Shown here piece by piece: positions 55,542 through 64,000 of a DNA stretch of 64,000 bases (positions are counted from its first letter, which is position 1; each line of letters starts with the position of its first letter). Made by a program: the position numbers and the translations under genes. The stretch spans positions 1,674,001-1,738,000 of the forward strand of contig WAID01000009.1 of NCBI GenBank assembly GCA_016584495.1, given 5' to 3'. The notes beneath the pieces are model-generated. The model was not told the origin of the DNA and did no database searches. It was given only the letters and a program-made list of their open reading frames with translations. The DNA comes from Celoporthe dispersa (lineage: Eukaryota > Ascomycota > Sordariomycetes > Diaporthales > Cryphonectriaceae).

Positions 55542-58500
55542 CATCATCACCATCGGATGTGGTCGTCTGCTGCTGCTGCTGCTGTTGCTGATGAACCATG
55601 TGACCGACAGATGGTGCAGGCGGCCATGGTTCGGTAGGCTGTGCTTCCGCTTCTCCCAGACCCGTGATAGGCCTCCTCCCCCCCCCTTTTTTTTCTTTTC
55701 CTCCTCCCCTCCTCGTAAACATAATTCGCGGGGCCAGGGTGGGAGAGAGATGTGACTGCTCAGAAACATAACCCAGCATGAGCTTTGGCCTTTTTTCAAT
55801 CCCTGCGGGCGCTGCGGGCGCCGCATGTGCAAGGGGAGAGAGGGGAGAAGGGAGAGGGAAAGGGAGGAGGGGGGCAAAGAATCCCATGCCCAGGCCTAGC
55901 CTCCCATAGTTAGTCTTTTGATATTCTCATGATCACTCGCTCACTCTCAAACCTGAGGCCCATAATACTTTGTTTTTTCTTTTCTTTTCCAGAGAAAATA
56001 ATAATAAAATAAATAAAAGAAGACCGTTGGAAAGAACACTGGGGGCGTGGTGTTTGTCCCACCCCCCCCTCCTTCCCTTCCCCCCTGGTGTAATATGTGT
56101 GTGCTTGTAGGTAAGTGTACAGTACAATGTAGATGGTGCCTTCCCTCCTCCTCCCCCACCCCGGTAGGGCGACGGTGAGGTAATCCGATCTGGCATAGTG
56201 AGCAGGAACCAAGGGGCCTCGTAGGTAAGCGCTTGCGAGACTCAGTGAGTTCAATTCCCCAGTAGGGAAAGAACCACCCCCTCCCCCCAGGCGTTCCACT
56301 TTCTCTCTCTGGCACTGAGTTGCTCAGCCGTAGGAGAGAAAGAGAAGGAATGGAAAAGAAGAAGGGAGAAAGAAAAAAAAAGGAAAAAGAGTGACAAATG
56401 GCTGCGGCGACGACATGAAAAAAGCGACAGGTTCTCTCCTCTTCCTCGTCCTGGTTGCCCCCCCCCCCAATTGTAAGCGCTATCGCCCTGGTTCAGGCAC
56501 GTCCCCCCACCAATCTCTCTTCCCTCGCAACAACAAAGACGAGACAATGAACGAACAGGTTCTTTGTTGCAGCGACACACCTCGTGTCAACGGAAGACCA
56601 AGAAGCAATAACAACACCATCATACCTTGCAGTAGTTCACGCACACCTGGGGTGGTGGGTTGGGTGTGGGGGGGGTTACCCAAACGAGGAGGGAGGGTGG
56701 TTCAGCCGCTGCGGAGACACCAAGAAAAAGCAACCGATATGGTTCGAATTGGGTTTATCTTTTGTGATCGCCGGCACCTTCAGCTCCGAATCTGTATCAG
56801 AACCGCGCATCGTGGTGCGAGCCGAACAGGCTTCCCATGGGGGTTTTGAGAGGCCTCTTCCTCCCAAGTCAATCAGCTGGCACCAGAAGAGAGAGGACAA
56901 GAAGAAGGGGGGAGGGGGTCGACCGATCAGCTGGCCACCAACCCCCGACACCATAATACACTATGGATCGTTTTGGAAAAGAAAGAGACATGCGGATTTG
57001 CGACTTGAGGTCATGAGTGCCTCGTGGAAAATTCCGTCTTGCTGGCGGTGGGGGGGGGGAGAGGGAGGGAGTCCCAGTTCAGGGGCTCCCGATCTGCTTC
57101 GGCTCCTGATATCACAAGCATCGATCGGAGAGAAGGGACCTCGTCTCATCTCATGAGAAAAGGGAAAGGCATCTTCCGTATCTTCCCACGTATCGCAACA
57201 CGGCCCATAGCAAAATGAGCAGACAACCACAAAATCACCTCGTCTCCTCCAGAGAACGGGAACTATACCATACTAGTAGATCAGCCGCGCTTGGACACAC
57301 AGACGCGAAGGGAGAAAAGGCAGCCAGCCCTCTGCTGCTTCATTTCACCCCAGGTCCATCCCTACTAGCGTGGGGAGCAGGAGATGGCTCGGGCTCTTGT
57401 TACTGGTCTCTTCACGAGCGCGGAGCGTTGATCTCTCCTTTCTGTCCTGGACTCGTCTTCTTCCATAGATGTTTAAATTTCCCTTTCCTCGTGGGGTGCC
57501 AAGGGGAACGAGGGGTGTGTGTGTGGGAGTCGCACACGCTTATCTTCTTGGGGGACAACTTGCTGATCGCTGAACCCGATAGACTGGGAGTGGAGTGCCC
57601 TGATAAATATCCGCAAGAGGACAACACCTTGACTCAGATTTTGGCAGCAAGGTTTAATTTACCATACTCTGTACTACTAAATCACCTGGGCGCTTGCAGC
57701 GGCACAGTCGTCCTCGTCCTCGTCCTCCTCTGACGAAGACGAAACCCGACCACTCTTGATGCTAAAACAACCAATCGAGGCTAAAAAGGGATCCTCAGAT
57801 CTGACTTGATTCCAGCAAGAGGGGCCTTGCGCCGCCCCATGTGATTGGGAAAAGAGGATCCTCGCCCGTCGTCGTCGTCCTGCCAAGTCTTGACAGGTCC
57901 GGAGCGACATGTTGCCGTGATTTAACCACCAGGCCTGTGTCCGCTGATGACGGAAGAAGTTCCGCCCTCCCCCCTCGGGTCGTGGAAACGTCTTGTCCTC
58001 GTAGGTGATCTTGACCTGCCCTCACGATGTGGCCTCCTCGGGCTCTCGCTTAGCTGGAACATCTCTGCCGAGATCGATCCAACCCAGATCAGCATCCCAA
58101 GATCGTCGACACTTGAGCCTGAGTCCAGCCGGGCCCTGCCGCAAGAGACCAAAAATAAACATACAAGAAAAAGGAAGAAAAAGATAAAATAAAATCCAAG
58201 ATCAACATGACTAGACACACCCTCCTGCTCCTCCTCTTGGTGAGATCTTGCCACAGATTAGCTTGCTCCCCGGGGGGGTGGGGAGGTTGTGGTCTTCGAA
58301 CAGGCTAGGGTCTCAGCCCTGTGGTGTGGCTTTGGGCGAGACGTGAGAAAGAGAAAGAGAAAATTTTTTTCCCTCCCTTCAGAGGGGGGAGGGAGATGCA
58401 TAGCGACGAAAAAAAAATTGAAATCCTGGCGGCCGACGTAGCAGGACCAGGGCTGGCCTGATGAGACGAGACCATGTCGTGAAAGAAAGAAAAAAAGATA

Positions 58501-60157
58501 CCATGACAAGCCCGAAGGCCGACCGTACCGGAAATAGCCGCTCCTCTTGAAGGGCAAAGGGCGTCTGAGAAGGAGACAGACAGAGAGAGAGAGAGAACAA
58601 TAATAAAAAATAAAATAAACAAATAAGAAGGCCCAACCTGGCCCAGCAGCCAGGATTGCGAGGACAAGGCAAGGGGCTGGAGCCGAAGATGATGATCTCA
58701 GCATGCAAGGCACCCTGTGAAAAGGAGGGCATGGGAGGGGCGTGTGATGCAGAGAAATCCTGGCGGGCCTGGCGGTCTCGCACGAACTGGAGCGGCTCCT
58801 ACTATGGTACAGAACAGGACAGAAAATCCTCTGGCTGCACAAGGGGCGGGCAGGGGGGAGGGCGAGGGCGAGGGAAGAAATTCTCCGTGGCGCCCTCTCG
58901 CTCTCTGCTGACGATGACGTCTTGTCTCTGTACCCCCAGTTCAGAGTGGTATGTGTTTTTGCCTTTGCTGTCGCAGATACAAGTCGTACTGCTGCTACAG
59001 TCCTGTATCGTATTTTGCATCTACCAAGAGTCAGTGCCATGTTCGTCAAAAAAAGTTCATCCTGGTATAATCTGGCAAATCTCGGCTTGCCTACACCTTT
59101 TTCTCCCCCCTTCTTCTTCTTTTTGTTGACCTTTCTCCCATTCATTACACTCCAGCCTTGTCCTGGTTGCACGCGCGCCCCCCTCTCTCGCTACCTCTGT
59201 TGGTCGGAGCACCTTCTGATCTGGGACTTAGCCCATCAACCCCGCGGCTCTGGAACAAAAAAAGTCGTGGCGTTCAGTTCGCTAAGGAGAGGGATGGGGG
59301 AAGAAACAGAATTCTCTTTGGTATCTGACCAACGAGTCGATATCCTCCTTGTTCAAACAATGATAGTTCAACACCAGGCGAGTCCTCGAACCCTTGGCGG
59401 CCTAGCCCTCTTGGTGGGCGTGGGTCCCCTTCAATTTATGAACCTCTCTGGGGGCTCGGGATCGAGACCGTTCGACAATATCATTAAACCTAGACGATTT
59501 TTTTTTCCCACCACATGTCCCTTGCTCTTTTACCCGATCGCAATGTCCCAAGAGGACATGGGAACAATTTTTGCCTGGCCAGTCGAGGCTCTGCGCACTG
59601 CACTCTCGTGTGGCCCTTTGGTCAGGCCCATGTCTTCTCCTCGGCCACCCTGGACACCCCACCTACTATGTAGCTGGGCCGTATATCCTGCCCGATATGA
59701 TCTTATACGTCAAGAAATAGGCCATATTGCCGCTGCTGGATGACATGCATACCGTTCGTGTAGGATTTTGCCGCCATAAGGCTCCGCTCTCAAGCTGCAG
59801 CAGGATGAGGGCGGCAGCAGCAGCAGTAGCAGCAGCGAGCGTGCTAAGGGCACGGCTGATAAACGACGAGTTGCCATCCGTGGTATCTCACCATCAAAGG
59901 ACGACGAGATGGACCGCGCCAGTGTAATGTGGGACCCGCAGAGACAAGAAAGGAATCCAGTCGAAGATATCCCTCGACAAACTGCCCGGCATACTGCAAG
60001 CAAGCAAGCAAGAAGAGATCATCCAATAAACCCCCGCGTCGGCTTCCGTATAAAGCGGGTCTGCGATCGCCGATCACCCCGGCAGTGCCCGTTATCCAGC
60101 GGCCGGCTTAAGACGGCAGGACGGGTTAGACGAGGTGAGAAATGACTAAAAATGTAT

Positions 60158-60181
60158 AAAAAAAAAAAAATAAAAAAAAAA
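60158..60181. repeat. A-rich homopolymer tract
   Basis: Two poly(A) runs broken by a single T. Confidence 0.8.
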
Positions 60182-60827
60182 ACAGAACCCCCTCCCTCTC
60201 ACGGAATATCACATCTCATCCTGCAGGTCTACTGAGGAGAGAAAGAGAACGAAGGAAAAAGAAGACAAAAAAAAAAAGGGCGTCCAAGAGTTAGTTAGCA
60301 GAACCACCTCATTATCTGTCTGCCTCCCCCCCCCTCCCATGAAGGAAAGGCGACGCGCGTAGGCTTGAAATCACATCGAACCTCAAAACGTGGTGGTTTT
60401 GGCTTGCGAATCATGATGGAGCTGTACCTGGCACGTCACAGGCCTCCGCGTGCTCGCCTACGCAGCAGGGTGGATCGCTGGGTGTGGTGCTCCAGCACGC
60501 CCGCGAGGTTGCCTGCAGCTGGTTGCCCTGGGAGTGGATGTCTGCAGGTCAATGACCTCAGACGAAAGCATCATGCAGACAAGTCCTCCCTGCGGGTATC
60601 CACAAGACTGCCGAATGTCTTCACGCAGGTTCTCCTTTCGAGGAAATGGAAAAGAATCTTGTAAAAAGAAAAGAGAAAATAAAAATAAAAAGGAGGGAAA
60701 AAGAAGGCACAGCGCTCTTCTGTCGAATGGAGGTCTCTACGATTCAGAAGATGCCGTCAGTAGCCATGGGTGTGACCTCCAATAGGTCGTCTTGGTGGGA
60801 GAAAGGTAGACAACGGCCTATCTTTCC

Positions 60828-60854
60828 AAAAAAAAAAAAAAAAAAAAAAAAAAA
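60828..60854. repeat. Poly(A)27 tract
   Basis: Twenty-seven consecutive A residues, the longest homopolymer in the window. No adjacent retroelement body or target-site duplication is evident. Confidence 0.9.
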
Positions 60855-62535
60855 GTATAGCCCCACAAAGACGACGTAACCTGCAGGGGATCTCGACGCT
60901 CCAAAATGTCTCGCAGCGCGACCCGTACCTCTCTCTATCTGCTCGGCTGAGCGTTACCCTCACGACGGGCCTGCAGGCTCCTTCCTGTCCCCTTTGCTCT
61001 GTCTGCCGCGAGCCCTTGCCTTGGCCGGGAGAATGGATGCCCCGAGGAGAAAGAAGATTGGTAGATTGAGAAGTGACCCACGAGCCACATGAGTGGGCGA
61101 AGTTGACTAGGGCCCCGCTGAACAGAGTCGTGGGGGCGGGCCGTCGTCGTCGTGGCCCGCTGGGCGGCTTTGCGCTGATCAGGTGGGAATGGCCCGTGGT
61201 GGTCCGTTTTCACAAAGATACCTCCATGGCCTTGGAGATTTGCGTGGGAGCGCTAGCTGTCGTGTGCTGGAGGCAATGTCACGGGCGTGCTGGGCAAAAT
61301 CTGCCTTGGAACAAGAAAACCTGGACAAGTGACTTGTCCCAACCCCCCTGTCGAAGGCAAGGGTGTGTGTGTGTATGTGCTGGTTTGGCGAATCGCCAGC
61401 CTGCCGCATTGGCACGCCCTCGGAACACGGGAGCGATCTGTCCTTGGTCGTCATGTACGTCCTGTGCGCAGCAAGAGAGAGTGTGTGAGAGAGATGGAAC
61501 AGCGCTCCTCTGCAGTCCGGACAACACGAGCTCGTCCATCTTGAAACCTCAGCGAGTCCGGAGAATATTGCGAACCCTTGTCCTCTGGAGCCGAAGGGAA
61601 CAAGCCGTCCTCGATTCCCAGGCTACCCGTCCAATGGCAACCATGTCGACACCCAACCCTGCCGAGGGTGGTTGCGGATCGCCTGACCTGCCGAGAAGAT
61701 GAAGAGTCTCGTCATGCGCAAGTTCACCGGGGGCGAGATGTGACTTCGTAATGAGGTCCACCAAAGGGAGGGGGGGTAGAGAGAGAGAGGCAGACAGGCA
61801 GCGTGGCAGGCAGAGAGGAGGAGAGAGGGAGGGAGGGAGTTAGGAGCCCCGCTCGTCTGTAATCAGCCTGCTAATCTCCGTACTTTAATCCCGTCAAAGT
61901 GTGGAGTTGGATTCTTGGTTGATCACCGGCGATGCGTGTACTGTGGTACTACTGTACGTGCTGCACACACACCCTCCCCTCCTCTTGCAACATGTCTGCA
62001 ACATTACCTCGCCAGGGTTGTTGTCTCTCTGGCGTGAGAACCTTGGAAAACAAAACACCACGTATCCATCCGGATGATTGGCCATGTCAAGCGCGGCACT
62101 CGTTTTGGCCCTGATGACTCACGCCCCCTGCTCGCTGCCAGATTTTCCTGATACAGCCACCGGCGGATGGCTGGCGATCCCTCGTCACATCGTCGGTAGT
62201 GTCTCCCCCAGTGTGTGTTGTGTGGGTACGACTGGCCGTCGTAATTGGCCGGCCGGCCTGTAATTGGCACTCCCTCTTCCTCCTGTGCTAGATAGAACAT
62301 GAACCCAGCAGCTTCTTTGAATAGACGGCGGCCCTGCATGCGGCCACCCATCCATCCATCCCACCTGCGACAGGAGAGAGGGTCTCGGCAGGAGCCTCTG
62401 CCAATCACCGGTCCATGGCACTCATCCTGTCTATGGATGATGCCAGCTCTCGAGAAAGGAGCCTATTGGAGCCCTCCCCGTCCTAACGGTGCCGGTAACC
62501 CGAACACGGGGAAAGGAAGAGAGAGAGAGAGAGAG

Positions 62536-62663
62536 GTGGTGTCGGCGGCCATCAAGGTGGGCGAGGCCTACTCGGAGCACCTTGACGGCTTCGACTGGCT
62601 GGCGCCGGCTGACCAGGCGACATCGACATCGGCATCTCCAAGAGCGCCAGGCCGATGGTCCAC
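62536..62663 (+). other. Possible orphan coding exon
   Basis: Codons from 62536 read VVSAAIKVGEAYSEHLDGFD and then WLAPADQ, with almost every third position G or C. They are followed about 40 nt later by a consensus donor, CCAC|GTATGT, at 62664. The left boundary is unclear because an AG microsatellite directly precedes it. No family is recognised and no partner exon was found. Confidence 0.2.
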
Positions 62664-62883
62664 GTATGTCGAGCCAGGACACGCCGACGAGCTTCCTCTT
62701 TCCCTCGCGCGGCGTCGTGGGTAGGCCAGGGACAAGCCTCTGCTGCAGGGCGTTGGGGGCGCGGCTCGGGGGCCGCAGCACCTTCTCCATAGGAGAGCAG
62801 ATGGAGAGAGAAAGAGAGGAGGGGGCCCTGCACCTGCCCGTAGTCCTGCATTGCAGCAGTGCATTTCCCCCGGCCCCCCCGGC

Positions 62884-62910
<27 letters not shown>
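62884..62910. repeat. (CTG)9 trinucleotide repeat
   Basis: Nine perfect CTG units, equally readable as CAG on the minus strand. No convincing coding frame contains them. Confidence 0.85.
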
Positions 62911-62914
<4 letters not shown>

Positions 62915-63604
62915 CTGCTAAAGATGGTTGGCGCGAAGCAACCTGGACAGTAGCTATGAGCACCCAGGTCCTGACGGTGCGTCTCCCTGCTCCGAGGAAG
63001 GAGGTTGCAGCAGATAAAATGCAGGTCGGATCCTCCCTTAGGCGCATTAGCGAAGTACCGAGCGAGCCCTCTTCACACTGGTCCACCTCTCCCTCCCTCC
63101 TTCCCTCCTTCCCTGCCATCCTCACCAGCCAGGCCAACCAGCCAGGCCAGCCTGCCTGCTGGGAGCATGTTGCCCTCGTCTTGCGTCGGGCTGCAGGTGA
63201 ATCGCAAAACAGCTTAGCGCATCGATACTCGCCCACGATGGTTGCAACCGCCTTGCCTCATCCTGCCTCTGGGCCCTGCTTAGCTGCCCGGCTGCCTTGT
63301 CTTGGGGTCACAGCAGCTAACAGGTTTAGCTGGGTTTGGCGGGGGGCAGGCTAGGGAGATAGAGCCACAGCGCCTCTGAGAGGACAAGCAGGAACGACCC
63401 CACCTTTTTTCACACACTCTTCTTTCTCTCTCACTCACGCACATTCACACGCACGCACCACCCCACCACCCTCTCCCGCCTTAGCTGCTTCGTACTAGTC
63501 GCTCTCCCTTGGGCGGCTGGACAGACGAGTGGGGTCACCAGGGCATGGTCCAATGCCGCCTTGCTGTTTCGTGGCTTTCCTGCATGTGCCCTGCTTCGAG
63601 AGAC

Positions 63605-63605
63605 G

Positions 63606-63642
<37 letters not shown>
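63605..63642. repeat. (TG)n microsatellite, the longest in the window
   Basis: About 19 uninterrupted TG units near the right end. Confidence 0.9.
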
Positions 63643-63643
<1 letters not shown>

Positions 63644-64000
63644 CATGGCCCTGCTGATAAGTCATAGTAGAGGCTGCATGTGCGATACTGTGTTAAAACG
63701 CACCATGTTCGGGGGGAGGGAGGGGGTGGCGATAGCACGAGAGGGAACGAGTGGTGTTCGATGTTGGCCTCGGGGAACCGCACAAGGTGAGGCTGAAGTG
63801 TCATTTTTTTTTTGTTTTTGTTTTCCTTGTTATGATCGAATGATGGTCATGACGGTTACACTACATTGAGACACGAGAGGCAAGAAGTGAAAACTCTGAA
63901 GGGTGCTGAGCGGCGATCTTGCAACCCCGCGTCTGCTTGCCGTCGTCATGGGCTGATGATGGCGCAGCAGAAATCTGGTACGAGCGTTGACGCCGCGGTC

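Larger units (their letters stand above)
48592..64000. other. 15.4 kb gene-poor, microsatellite-dense region
   Basis: After the CRM1 stop no recognisable protein family appears on either strand up to the window end. The region is packed with CA/TG, CT/GA and homopolymer tracts. Open frames, including the longest (304 codons, minus, 58258-59172), are low-complexity or have poor coding bias. Two short segments with strong third-position G/C bias (50046-50138 and 62536-62663) are listed separately. It may be an extended promoter, a long 5' leader or non-coding RNA territory of a regulator lying past 64000. Confidence 0.55.

Noticed and set aside
56240..56275. GTTCAATTCCCC resembling a tRNA T-loop
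   Set aside because: No matching acceptor stem, D-arm or anticodon arm could be placed at tRNA spacing.
58258..59172. 304-codon minus-strand ORF in the gene-poor region
   Set aside because: Poor coding bias, runs of Lys, Phe and Ser from A/T/CT tracts, no domain.
48592..64000. CRISPR array, subtelomere or biosynthetic gene cluster
   Set aside because: Repeats are simple dinucleotides without unique spacers, no TTAGGG arrays occur, and no synthase or tailoring enzyme motif was seen.

Overview
The window is nuclear DNA of a filamentous ascomycete, most likely a member of the Sordariomycetes. The reasons are: genes broken by short GT-AG introns of about 55-150 nt with fungal branch sites (CTGAC, CTAAC); strong preference for C or G in third codon positions; and a gene set typical of that group (a NUC-2/PHO81 protein with SPX, ankyrin and GDPD parts, a DASH subunit Dad2, a fungal shugoshin ending RRRSMML, and SKG6-type and MID2-like membrane proteins). 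I cannot name the species. Exon models are read by eye from frame, splice sites and protein similarity.

Layout. 0.5-4.2 kb (-): PHO81/nuc-2, with a start codon that appears to be split by an intron. 7.3-8.8 kb (-) and 9.3-10.2 kb (+): a CUE5-like ubiquitin-binding autophagy adaptor and the ESCRT-III subunit VPS20, divergent from a 0.5 kb shared promoter. 10.8-13.5 kb (-) and 14.4-16.5 kb (+): a DUF2293 protein and a DHX35-type DEAH helicase, also divergent. 18.5-21.0 kb (+): SKG6-like polarity protein. 26.5-27.8 kb (+): MID2-like Ser/Thr-rich surface protein with a spliced leader. 29.1-31.8 kb (-): membrane-anchored type-B carboxylesterase. 32.6-34.8 kb (-): protein with two TPX2-like repeats. 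36.0-36.6 kb (-) and 37.1-39.3 kb (+): DAD2 and shugoshin, two chromosome-segregation genes sharing one promoter. 40.1-40.9 kb (-): retromer subunit VPS29. 42.1-43.7 kb (+): alanine:glyoxylate aminotransferase with a probable mitochondrial presequence. 44.8-48.6 kb (+): exportin CRM1.

From 48.6 kb to the end (15.4 kb) there is no recognisable gene, only an unusually dense set of dinucleotide microsatellites, homopolymers and two short coding-like segments. It may be the long regulatory region of a gene beyond the window.

Five conserved genes (PHO81, CUE5, esterase, TPX2-like, SGO1) carry one or two single-base frameshifts. In each, the spliced length becomes a multiple of three again once the inferred indels are undone. 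VPS20, DHX35, DAD2, VPS29, AGX1 and CRM1 read through cleanly. Base-level sequence error is the simplest explanation. I found no transposon with intact ends, no CRISPR array, no confident RNA gene and no clearly new multi-gene system. The best leads are the split start codon, the DAD2-SGO1 pair, the TPX2-like repeat protein, the unassigned reading frame at 10.5-10.8 kb and the possible small gene at 50.0 kb.
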